A DNA stretch of 64,000 nt from Eudorina sp. 2006-703-Eu-15 (lineage: Eukaryota > Chlorophyta > Chlorophyceae > Chlamydomonadales > Volvocaceae), in NCBI GenBank assembly GCA_003117195.1, contig BDSI01000059.1:1-64000 (forward strand). Direction: 5' to 3'. Under the pieces are notes generated by a model. The model searched no databases, was not told where the DNA came from, and was given only the letters and a program-made list of their open reading frames with translations. A program made the position numbers and the translations under genes. Positions 1-10,600 of the stretch are shown here, in pieces (position 1 is the first letter of the stretch; every line of letters starts with the position of its first letter).

Positions 1-150
1 CAGGGAGCGCAGTCAGGCAGTACCGGAGCGCAGTCAGGCAGTACAGGAGCGCAGCCAGGCAGTACCGGAGCGCAGCCAGGCAGTACCGGAGCGCAGCCAG
101 GCAGTACCGGAGCGCAGTCAGGCAGTACCGGAGCGCAGCCAGGCAGCAGC
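1..150. repeat. 21-bp minisatellite followed by (CAG)n
   Basis: About seven near-identical copies of a 21-base unit (core GGAGCGCAGCCAGGCAGTACC, with C/T variation at one site) run to about 146, followed by a short CAG run at 168-186. The array lies in the channel gene, just downstream of the exon at 218-289. Confidence 0.9.
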
Positions 151-3100
151 ATCAGGATCAGGATCAGCAGCAGCAGCAGCAGCAGCAAGGGAACATGGGT
201 TGGGGGGGGCTGCTCACCTTGATGTCAAAGGAGTTGAGGATGGCCAGGTCGCAGTTGCTGAGCGCGATGCACTTGGCTGTACGGCGGGCCTGTGCGGGAG
301 GTGTGGGGAGGGGATGTGGAGGGTTTGCAATCCACTTTTTCCGGGGCTGGGCGTGAGGATTTTTGCCTCCACCGGGTTTGCTTGCCATGTAATCGCCCAT
401 TGCCCCCTGTCGTTCGCTCACGCCCGCGATTTCGGGGTTGGGGAGTCCGCTCCCCCGGGTTTGCTTGCCATATCAGTGCCCATTGCCCACGGCAGCTTGC
501 TCACGCCCGCGGCGCCCGTCCCGCCAGTAACCGCCATCATCGTACGGCTCAGCATCCCGCCATAAACCGCCCCCGCACCAAAGCTTTCTTCGTTCTTCAA
601 CCTTACAGCCTTGATAATAGTAAAAACATAGACCGGTGTGTATTTGCATGAGCACCGCCATGGCATTATCCTCCAGTCCTCGACTTGTAACCGATACTAA
701 CTGCCCTTTGTGTCCTCCCTCTTCTGCGGGCGCTTTCCTTCCTTCCCTTGCTTTCAGGTCAGTCTACGGTGACTCTTGCACTTAGCGGGCGGGTTCATTC
801 GTGCTGGGCATTTGCTTGCTTGCGACATGTCACGCGCTGTTGTCTCATAATCCCCTGCCTGACCTCTGTGGTTCGATTTTAGGTACGTCAGTTTAGGCCA
901 GCCAGTTGTCCGCGGGCTAGCTAGCAGTTCTTCCCTGGTCGCCCGCCATTCGCTACTGCGCATTCAACCGCCACTACAGCAGCTCTCATATAACCTTACG
1001 CAGTTCTACGTGGCTCTACATATTTACATCTACTTATATAATTACTGCGTCCTACTTCGACGGCGGCGTCGGTCAACCGGACAACTACTACGCAATCGGT
1101 GATTGTTTCGCGATTTCGCTGTCTTTATTGACATTAAGGGGATGTGGAGGGTGTGTGGACGGGCTTGGGAGCGCCGGCAGTCACATCCAAGGGGCCACAC
1201 ACGGAAGTGCATCCGTGGGGTCTGGTTTGCAGCTGCGATACACTGCGTAGAATTCTAGAATAGCTGCCGTATATCCCCTGCCTCAGTGTGTGCCCCGACA
1301 CACTCCGTCCCCCTGGGCGTGTCTGGGCTGTTTCTTTTTAACCCCGCCCCACGCGCCCCGCCGTGTTGCCCAGCGCGTCTGGGCCGCCCACAAGGGCCCA
1401 ACACCTCGATCGACATGTTGTGATTCGGGTGGGCGGGACCGGCTTGCATGCTGAGCGGTTGTTGCCAGACAGACACACACACACACACCCGCCTAAGAAC
1501 ACACACAGTGCTTTCGGGCGCTAATCCGCCTGTGCATGTCACGCACTCCTGCTCTGCCTGCCTAAGCAACACACAGTGCTCAGTTATCGTTTACACACAC
1601 ACATTCTCGCGGCTCCGTTTTCCTTTACACACATGTGTGTGTTTAGCTAAGCGACCCGCCCGCACCCTGCTTTCCTCCGAACAACACCCACCGACCCACC
1701 CACCCACCCACCCAACCGAAACCCTGACCTGTGTCAGCAAGGCGATCTCGCCGAAGAAGTCACCGACCTGCAAATCAACCAACCAACCAACCAACCAATC
1801 AGCCGAGGAGGAGGAAGGAAGGCGGATCGAGGCGATAGCGACCGCAAAGGACCCCGATCAGTCAGTTAGGCGGGCAGGCAGGCGGGTGGGCAAGCAACCA
1901 CCCGAGGCAGTCAACTTGGCGCGCAAGTCAGGCAAGGTTCATGCACCTGCCATTCCTGTACGGCGTGCCGTACCTTTGTATGAACGTATGAAGGCGCTTT
2001 ACTCACCTGCAGCAAGCTCATCACCTCGTTGTTCTTGCTCACCACAGACACGCAGCCCGCCCTGATGATGTACATCTCGTGGCCTAGGTCGCCCTGGGCA
2101 GGCGAGATCAGAGGACGGCAGCGCAGCGCGGAGCTGAGGGGTGAGAGGAGGGCGGAGCTGAATCAGGGTGGGGAGAGGAGGGCGGAGCTGAATCAGGTGA
2201 GAGGCCCAAGTGGTGAGGGGCCCAAGCAGTGGCTGTCCCGCTGCTCAGCTGGCGGAGAAGTCGCGTCGCCATGGTACGTACCCCGCTATGAACCCACTGA
2301 AGCCCCTCCAGGGGTCCCCGATGTAACGCGCTAACGCGCATCCAGCAACGACCTATCCGTGATTGGAACTGCTGATTTGTCGTACGCCCGGTACGGCACA
2401 CGCACATCCGCCCCCAAACCCCACTCGCCTGGCGGAAGATGACCTCCCCCGGTATGAACGTCACGATCTTCATGCGCATGGCCAGGGACCGGATGAAAGC
2501 GGGCTCACATTCCTGCACGTACGGACGTACGGACGTGTACGACACCACCGGGCACGCGGAGGGTGGCAGGTGTCACGGCGCACTGGGGCATACCCGGCGC
2601 ACGTCGGTCAGGGCGGCTGGGACGACACCCACACGAGCCGTCGGCAGCGCCGTGACCCCGGACCGTTGGGGACTTGGCTGCGCATACACGCCCTGACGCC
2701 CCGGTGCGCGTTTCGAGGATAGGTGCGTGTTTGGCGAGGAGCCCAGGATAGGTGTGTGTTTGGCGAAGAGCCCACCCGAACCACCCCGGCGCATGATGTG
2801 TGTGATCAGGGGGGGAGCAGGGTTGCCGTCATTGCAGCACGGCACGAGGGGAGAGAAGAGGTGCATAGCAAAGTCGTCGGCATAAACAAACCCCGCGCCG
2901 TGAGCAGAGACCGGGGGTGTGGGGGGACACAGACAATGCATTGCGGCAGCACCGCAGACCCACGGGTCGTCAGGACTTGCCCGAGATGGCCTTCCCGCAC
3001 CCAGGCAAACCGACAGGCGGCTGCTCCCCTCCTCGCCCTGTGAAGGCATCATCGCCGCGTACCTTGAACAGGTATATTCTCTTCAACGTGGCGTTGTGCA

Positions 3101-6100
3101 AGAACATGTGCAGGTCCTCGTTGATCCCCTGCGCCCCCCGGGGGCAGGGAGGGGGACGGGTGGGGGCAGGGTTGATGACAACCACATCGGTGAGTATATC
3201 TGCACCTGGGTTCGGGCGGGCGGGTTTCGTTTCTAGACACACACACGTCTGTTTTCCTTTTCTAAACACACACGTCGGGTCAGGGCCGCGCGCAGCGGCA
3301 CGTGTGGGGAGAGCTGGTGGCGAGTACAGCAGCGGAAGAACCGACCCCGGGTGTGTGCGTGCAAGGCCAGGATGTGGTGTGAATGTGTGACGACCCGCGG
3401 GTCGGCACGTGTGACGACCCACGGGTCCCCCCTTCCCCGGACTTTTGCTCTGGCATCAGCGCAGTTTGAATATGCCTACCAATTTCCTATACCCCCCTTC
3501 CCCACCTTTGTCAGTTCCGACAGGATGCCCAGGCCCTCGGAGCCGGGGTGACTGAACTGCGTTATGAAGGTGTAGAAGGCCTGCATGCGGGTGGGGGGCC
3601 GGCAGGAATGGGGTTAGAAAGAAAAACAGCCCAGACACACCCAGCCCGGCGGGCAGGACGGCGGTGCGATGTCCCGTACATGCGGCCCGGCACGGATCGT
3701 TGGGCGTGAGCGTTCAGGCTGATCGGTCTCACACACGTCGAAGAGCGGCTATCGTATTTCGGCTGACTGTCGTATTTCGGCTGACTGTCGTATTCCGAAT
3801 CAGAGGGCTGTAGCACGAGTCGGCTGGCGAGCCGCTACCCTCCAAAATGCGACCCCAGTCCCCACCCCAGTCCCCGACCCCCACCCCACCCCAGTCCCCA
3901 CCCCCCAGTGCCCACTCCCCAGCGCGCGCACCTGCACGCGCTCCCGCTGGGTCTCCGGGACCTTCATGTAGCGCAGGGCGTCCTGCGTCATGTCCAGCTT
4001 TTGCCTGAGGGGGCCGGGTGCGTGTGGGGCGCAGGACGTGCTCACAGCAGAAGAAGTCAACCCGACGAGCAGCCACACACCGCGAGTGCGTCCACCCTTC
4101 ATGCCTGATCGGCCACACACCGCCGTCTGACCCCCCACCCCCGGGCTCCCACCCGGCACCGAGCCACCAAAGCGCTCACGCACGCACATGTGGGGCAGCC
4201 ACATGTCACTCTTGGCGCTGGGCTAGGCAAACCCCGTCACTCCTCAACCGCAACCTCAACCTCAACCGCAACCGCAACCGCAACCTCAACCTCAACCTCA
4301 ACCGCAACTTCAACCTCAACCGCAACCTCAACTTCAACCTCAACCTCAACCGCAACCTCAACCTCAACCTCAACCTCAACCTCAACCGCAACCTCAACTT
4401 CAACTTCAACCTCAGCCTCAACCGCAACCTCAACCGCAACTTCAACCTCAACCTCAACCTCAACCGCAACCTCAACCTCAACCTCAACCTCAACCTCAAG
4501 CTCCCGGCTCACCTCATCCGGAGGGGATCGGAGGGGCCCCACCCCAACACACCACACACCCCGTGCCTCCCCCCCTTGCGGCCGCTTGCCAACCTCCTCG
4601 CCCCCACCTCCTCGCCCACCTCCTCGCCCACCTCCTCGTCCTACACGCAGCGGCATGCCCCCCTCCCGGCCCCTCCGGCTCAAGGACCCGCTGGGTCCCA
4701 CGTTAACACCCCTCACCTAAACCTGCTCCTTGTCTCCCCCCGGCGACGCTGACTCCCCGAGCCCCCCCACACCCCTCACCTGAACCAGAACCTGCTCCTC
4801 GTCCCCCTCAACCGGCCCACACCCCACCTCCCCGGCCCACACCCTTCCCCTCACCTGAACCGCACCGCCACCGTGTTCATGTTGGCCACCAGCAGCGCCA
4901 TGTTCCCCACCACCGCCGAGTAGAAACACGCGCCCGCCACCAGGGCCACGATGAAGAACACCCGCTCGTAGTTGTTGGAGGCCTGGATGTTATCGCCGAT
5001 CAACAGCAGGAACGAGTAGTAGAAGGCGGACAGGTACCTGCGGTGGAGAGTGGAGTGGCGTGCGGTGCGGAGCGGTGTGGGGTGGGGTGGGGTGGAGGGG
5101 TGTGGAGAGTGGAGTGGAGCTGTGGAGTGGAGCTGTCGAGTGGAGCTGTCGAGTGGTGCGGTGCGGAGAGGTGTGGAGTGGAGGGGTGTGGTGCGGAGAG
5201 GCGTGGAGAGGTGTGGAGAGGAGTGGCGTGAAGTGGAGAGGTGTGGTCGGCGGGCGCAGCAGTGGTTCCGCGGACGCGGGCACGCGGCCACGGATGGGTG
5301 GGTGGGACCGACCCACCGACCCACCGACCCACGACGGCGCCGGCAGTCAGCCGCTCACCATGTGAGGTGGTTTTCGTCGCCCAGCGTGTCGAAGCCCCAC
5401 TCCTCGCCGGCCACATAGCGCGCCATGATGTACCACACACACGCCAGCCAGTGGGCGATCTGCGGGGAATCGGCGGTTGTCGGTTGTCAGTTGTCAGTTA
5501 CATGTCAGCATTCGGGTCACGTTGACAGGCGGTTGAAGCGCCTCACGCGACGGAGGGCCCATAGGGCGGCCGGCGACGGACCGTGGACAGGTCGATCGGT
5601 GCTGCCATGGCTCCGAAACCAAAGCCCCCGCCCAGCGCCCCAACCGATTGGCCACAGCAGGCGGCGTCCCCCGGCGGGCCTGGCCAGCCGCCCGAGTGCC
5701 ACCCACGCGGCGCGGGCGGGGGACGGCCGGGGTATAGGAAATTGGCATGGTGGAGGACATATCCGAAACTGTGCTGATATATTGACAGAGCAAAGGTCCG
5801 GTGCAGCATCGGCGGGTGGGGGAGAAGGCCCAGGGGGCGAGGTTTGCAGCCGCAGTTACACCCACCATCATCATGAGCAGGATAAGCTGCAACACCTTGA
5901 ACAGGTTGGCATTCCGAATCCGGTCGAGCAGCCGCATCAGCCTGGCGAGGAGGATAAGTGGGGTCAGGTAAGGAGGCGGGTCAGGTAAGGAGGCGGGTCA
6001 GGTAAGGAGGCGGGTCAGGTAAGGAGGCGGGTTTCGGAGCTGCTGCCTTCATGCGGCCGCCGTGACCCTTTCCAGGACCGCTCCGCCGTCATCACAATCA

Positions 6101-7355
6101 ACACAACCCCGGGCACACCCGCCGCTTACGTCGGCCATGATTTGAGCACGCGTGCGGAGCCAGGCTCCGTTCACGTGGAGACGCGTCACGTGCGAATCTT
6201 CCTTGCCACGTGTCACGGTGAATTGTCGTACAGTCCCCCGCGCGCGCAGCACGCACGATACCGTACACGCACTTGCGCAGACTGTGCCGCAGGATGAACC
6301 GATTCATCCCTTCCTCTCTGCCGCCATCTATTCATACCTGCATCCCTGCACCCATATCCCTCCCTCCAACCCCGTCCGTCCATCCATCCATCCGTCCACT
6401 CCCCTCCCCTCCTGCACCCACTTGAAGATACGCAGCAGGCGAGGGGTCTTGAGCACCGCCAGGATCATGAGCTGCGCGTTGTTGCCGCCCAGCCCCGCGG
6501 CCTGAGCGATGGCGTCGAAGGGAACCGTCGCCATCAGGTCCAGAGGGAACCACGAGGTCATGTAGCGCCGGGCCACGGGCCAGGTGTCGCGGACCTGTCA
6601 AGGGGAGGCAGGCGGTTGCGGGTGGCGGTTGCGGGTGGCCGTTGCGGGTGGCCGTTGCGGGTGGCTGTTGCGGCAAGGCGGCTGCACAGTGATGGTTGGG
6701 GTTGGTCCGGCGGCATCGGAGGGTTGCATCCCGCGCAGCCTGCCTGCAGTCTGAGATACGGGCAGGGTACGGCCCAAAGACAGTGCGATGGTGGGTCCGC
6801 TGTGACATCACACAAGACAACATCATGTCCTCGTCATCACTATTATCACAACGAGCGGCCAACTCAGTGAAATTGCACGCATCCCTTGACACCAGGCTGA
6901 CGGCTCCGGCCGGCGGCGCGGCGGGGCGGACCCGCCGCGCCGACGCTCCGTACATCCATGTACGGTACCCTGTCGTACCATGTTGCCGTCATCATCATAG
7001 TACGCCGTCCGGAAATTTATGCCGATGTCCACGACGTAGATCGCGGTGAGGAGCCATTCCACCACGACCAACGCGACCATGCGGGGCAGGCCGTACGAAA
7101 AAGCCAGCGGCACGGTTACGGCACTGTACAACACCAGCACCAACACGAAGATGTCCCATGCTGTACGACCGCGCGCCATCGGGTTCAACACCGGAAACGT
7201 GTGCTCCATGCGGCCCCGCAGATTGAACCTGAGCCACCAGTTCCCCTGGTGCTTGTACGGCACGACGCAGCGGAGTTTGCCGCTGCCGTACGTGCCCGAG
7301 AGCGCGCCGGTGCAGAGGCGGTTTTGACGGGCCGCGAAGCTACCGCCGCCGCCGC
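1..7355 (-). CDS. Cyclic-nucleotide-binding six-TM ion channel (EAG/HCN/CNG-like), partial
   Basis: Proposed exons in gene order: 6979-7355 (5' boundary uncertain), 6422-6594, 5866-5941, 5359-5459, 4855-5037, 3932-4004, 3506-3580, 3063-3128, 2429-2512, 2007-2093, 1729-1767, 218-289. All junctions keep frame, and the gene continues past base 1. The first exon carries the pre-S1 signature RGRMEHTFPVLNP, then S1 and S2. Next come S3 and a basic S4 (LKTPRLLRIFKLMRLLDR), S5, a pore and S6 (GNMALLV), then a C-linker. A cyclic-nucleotide-binding fold ends in the phosphate-binding cassette GEIALL...RRTA (1729-1767 plus 218-289), so the Glu and Arg that hold the nucleotide phosphate are present. The pore reads LLLIGDNIQ instead of the usual TVGYGD, so K+ selectivity is doubtful. 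The product should sit in the plasma or ciliary membrane (inference). The intron after 2429-2512 appears to use a GC donor. N-terminal exons upstream of 7355 were not resolved. Confidence 0.9.
1480..1670. repeat. Composite short dispersed repeat (boxes B and A) with (CA)n
   Basis: Within a channel intron, a CA run is followed by box B (GCATGTCACGCACTCCTGCT, then CTGCCTGCCTAAGCAACACA). Two CA-ended segments follow, then a reverse box A (GTGTTTAGCTAAGCGACCCG). The same boxes recur elsewhere in the window, always with AACACACA-type ends. Confidence 0.7.
4243..4500. repeat. (CAACCT/CAACCG)n hexanucleotide satellite
   Basis: More than 40 tandem hexamers, mostly CAACCT with CAACCG and CAACTT variants, in the channel intron between exons 4855-5037 and 3932-4004. 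The long open frames across it (Asn-Leu or Arg-Leu repeats) are artefacts of the 6-bp period. Confidence 0.95.
5041..5240. repeat. GTGGAG-rich degenerate simple repeat
   Basis: About 200 bases built from GTGGAG, GTGCGG and GGTGTG words, in the short channel intron directly upstream of the pore exon (4855-5037). Confidence 0.8.
5962..6032. repeat. 17-bp minisatellite carrying CAGGTAAGG
   Basis: Four direct copies of GTCAGGTAAGGAGGCGG lie just upstream (in gene sense) of channel exon 5866-5941. Each copy contains a perfect 5' splice-site word on the + strand, which is antisense to the gene. Confidence 0.85.
6618..6672. repeat. 12-13-bp GGTTGCGGGTGG tandem repeat
   Basis: Four to five adjacent copies of a GTTGCGGGTGGC-like unit in the channel intron upstream of the S3-S4 exon. 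Confidence 0.75.
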
Positions 7356-8057
7356 CTGGTCGGGTTTGGTACACGTCAAGGAAAACACGGGAAAGGGAAG
7401 GAGACAAACGGGGCGGCCTGGTCGGCAGGTGGCTCAAAAAAGAAGAGAAAGACCTGGCAAGATATGCGATGCGGGAGGACTGCCGGGGAGGCCACCCGGC
7501 ACACTCGGATATGCAAAGCAGCCAGCGTCCGTTCCGAAGTGCGGTCTGCGCCCGCTCCGCCGCCCGGCCCCGGGCCTCCATTTCCTCGTCGGCGCCGCCG
7601 TGAGTGCCCTGCCCTGCCCGGTGCATGGGCCTGGCCGGCAGCCCCGACCCCACTCCGACACAACTTTACACGCCCAACCCCGCCGCAGACGTGCACAAGT
7701 CGGGGCGGTGATGGCCGGCAGCAGGACCAGACGCCGTCGGCCGGCAGGCAGCTGGCTGGTTGACGGCCTGGGTTGTCGGTGCACGGCAGAGGGGCGGTCC
7801 GCGCGCCGATCGCCGATCGCCGCGCACCGCACCGCACGGCACCGCACCGCAGCGCCGCGCCGCGCATCACGTCAGTGTCCTGGGTGGCAATTGCTGCCAT
7901 AGCAGCGCCGCCGGCAATAGCTGCCGCCCCTCCCGCCGCTGCCGACGTCGGCGCCACCGCTTCCCTGGCGCTTCGGTCGCTGTCTCCGTTGCTGTGCCTC
8001 CTGCAGCCTGCTCGTGCAACAGTTGTTGATGATGTCAACGCTGCTGCTGCTGCTGCG

Positions 8058-8089
<32 letters not shown>

Positions 8090-10600
8090 GCCTGCTGCTG
8101 CTGCTGCTGCTGCTGCGCCTGCTGCTGCTGCTGCTGCTGCGCCTGCTGCTGCTGCGCCTGCTACTGCTGCGCCTGCTGCGCCTGCTGCTGCTGCGCCTGC
8201 TGCTGCTGCGCCTGCTGCGCCCGCTGCTGCTGTTCCAGCGCGCACCAGGACGGAGGGCCAGCGGGCAGGCCAGGGCAGGTGCAGGCCCGTGGGTGGGGAA
8301 CGAAGGAGCCAGCATCGGATCCGTGCGCCCCATTCCTCCAGGCTGGGTCCCGCCGCCGCCGCTGCCGATCCTCCGTTTCCAGAACACGGCGGAGGTGGAC
8401 CCCCCTGCTGTCCTGCTGGGTTTAGGGTCACAACCCAGCAGCAGCACGGATCTATCTGCGGACTGGGGCCGACTGGCGGACAGCGGCGGGCCCGCCCTCC
8501 CTTGCCTTGCCTTGCCAGCCATGCCCTGCCTGGCCTTGAGACCCGGCCCTGCTGATAAAAGCGCCGTCTGCATGTCCGGCATATCGCACCGCCGCCCCCA
8601 GCCACGTTCCGGCCTCCGCCTCCGTCTCCGCCGCCTCCGCCGCCTCCGCCGCTGGGGCCCAGCTACCCCAGCACCGCGGACTTCGCCTCGGCCTCCGGAC
8701 GGCACAGGCTGCAGGGCGGCGGTGCCGCGCTGGCACGGACGTCGGGGCGCGTCAGACCGCGGTGACCACCGCCACCACACGATGACGATGATGACAATGA
8801 TGATGTCTTGGAGCTGCGATCTCGCTGCGATCTGTCCTCGCGACGGACGTGTGAGCCTGAGTCGATCGTTGCCAGAGGGCCCTGCTTCCAACCGCAGCCT
8901 CCACTGGGCGGCCGCCGAAGCCACACGCGCGCGGCCGGGTAGCGCGGCGCCGCGCCGCGTCCCGCAACGATGAAAAGCCGCCGCCGCCGCTTTTCGGCCT
9001 CCACGCTCCCGCCAGGTAGGGGCGCGCTTGGCCCCTCCCCCGGCGGGGCCTAATTAAGCCCTTTGTGGTCCCAGTCCTCCGGTCCGCAGCTCGCTGGATC
9101 GCTGGCGCTTCGTTCACCTTTCTGCGCCCCGGCTGTTAGTCTGCTACTGCCAGACGGACATGTGGCGGGCCGCAGCGGCGGCGCCCGACTGGGGCACATC
9201 CCCGCGGCGGGGCTGGAGCCTCCTCGCGAGCAACGCTTGCTCCTCACCGCCCTCCCTCCCGGTCCCTCTCCGTCCTCCCCCACGCCGTTCTCCACCACGC
9301 CGGGGTTCCTTTTCTTTTAAATTTCCCAAGCCAGCCGCATGCACCCAGGGCCGACATGGCTGCAAAGCACTCCGGCGGCAAACCCGTCCCCACAAACACG
9401 CCCGCGGTTTCCATCTCCCACACCTCGACGGCACACCCCCGGGATGCAACAGCTATTACGGTACCGCATGCAAATCTCCCCCCCCGCAGAGCACCCTCTT
9501 ACCGAACCCAGGCGATGGCTGAAACTGGCGGCTCCAGTCCTTTGAACCCCTCAGCCAGTTGCTGACTTTGTCGGCGCCCGGATGGGGATCTGCGGGTGCT
9601 CCGCAGGGAAGCACAGCAGTAGGTACGGGCGTACGGCAGGCACAGGGAGGGTCAACCTCACGAGGCATCCATCCGCGCGCCGGCCTCAGCCGTACGTACG
9701 GGCGCTCGGCCGCACCACCGCCCTTGTAAGCTAGCGTCTAGCCGACGACCCAAATCGCCATTCGGCGGCGGCGGCGGTCGCGGCTCGCGTGACCCAGATC
9801 AGATCAGTTCGTGACACCCTAACCGCCTCCGGCGCGCAGCTGGCACCGACCCGACCTCACCGGGCCGTCTGCGCCGCCGCATCGCCGCCCGTCTCGGAAG
9901 CAGCACCGACTCGTTCTGATCGTCATCCGCCTGCACGGCGCGGACACGGAACAACAACCAACATCCGACCATGACCACCCGCCCCGGGAGCGGAATTGAA
10001 TTTGAATGAAGGTGGGCGATCATTAGGTAGTACGGCAATCGCAGCACGTGGCCGACGCCATACTGCTGCCGTCCGCCCGAAACACACACGGGGGCAGCGC
10101 CGCCCTGAGCTGCCCTCCGCCCGCCGCCACGTACGATGCGCCGTACGATGCACCGTACGAAGGAGACACCCCTGGCTGCTGGTGCCAGAGCCCTTTTAAC
10201 CGTTATAGGGTGGACCCGTGGTCCCGACCGGGCGATCCATCGGGCCCAGATAGCTTCGTAGGCGCCTCAAATCATCAACGCCACCCAGGACTGCACACCC
10301 AACCATTGCAGAGCGGTTTGTGATTAAGAGATTGCCCGCCCTTTGACCGACACCCGGCGACCGATAAGGCCCCTCTCCGTAGATTTAGCTATACACATCA
10401 ACATGTCACAATCGTCTGTGCCGGCCATCCGACACAGCCTGATGGGCTGCGGAATCGTACGATGCCGTACTGAACTTCCGCGAGAGCTCCGGTATCGTGA
10501 AGTCCCTCATTCGTGCAGCGAGCACCACCCGTCTCCCATTTTCCCATCTCCCCTTGTGATGCGGTGCGATGACCCTGGGGGAACTAACTGTTGACTGGCA
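7356..10600. other. Upstream region of the channel gene; no confident exon
   Basis: This GC-rich stretch should hold the 5' exons or promoter of the channel gene. Open frames on both strands are dominated by the CTG/CAG repeat at 8037-8235 and by other simple sequence. No frame shows a recognisable domain. The (-) frame of the first resolved channel exon stays open to about 7653, so the exon may extend past 7355. From about 9.7 to 10.6 kb I see only scattered GTACGG-type words. Confidence 0.5.
8037..8236. repeat. Interrupted (CTG)n / (CAG)n trinucleotide tract
   Basis: About 200 bases of CTG runs interrupted by CGC. The + strand reads poly-Leu; the (-) strand reads poly-Ala or poly-Ser. The (-) Gln frame (QQQQAQQQ type, common in algal proteins) is broken by a TAG near 8160, so a Gln-rich exon is not supported in this copy. 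Confidence 0.9.

Noticed and set aside
4018..4752. Asn-Leu repeat protein on the + strand
   Set aside because: Artefact of the CAACCT/CAACCG satellite inside a channel intron.
7376..8605. 409-codon (-) open frame with poly-Ala
   Set aside because: It is carried by the CTG/CAG repeat and GC-rich flanks, and equal-length frames exist in other phases and on the other strand. No domain is visible.
8014..8973. Poly-Leu + strand protein
   Set aside because: Direct translation of (CTG)n; no splice or start context supports it.
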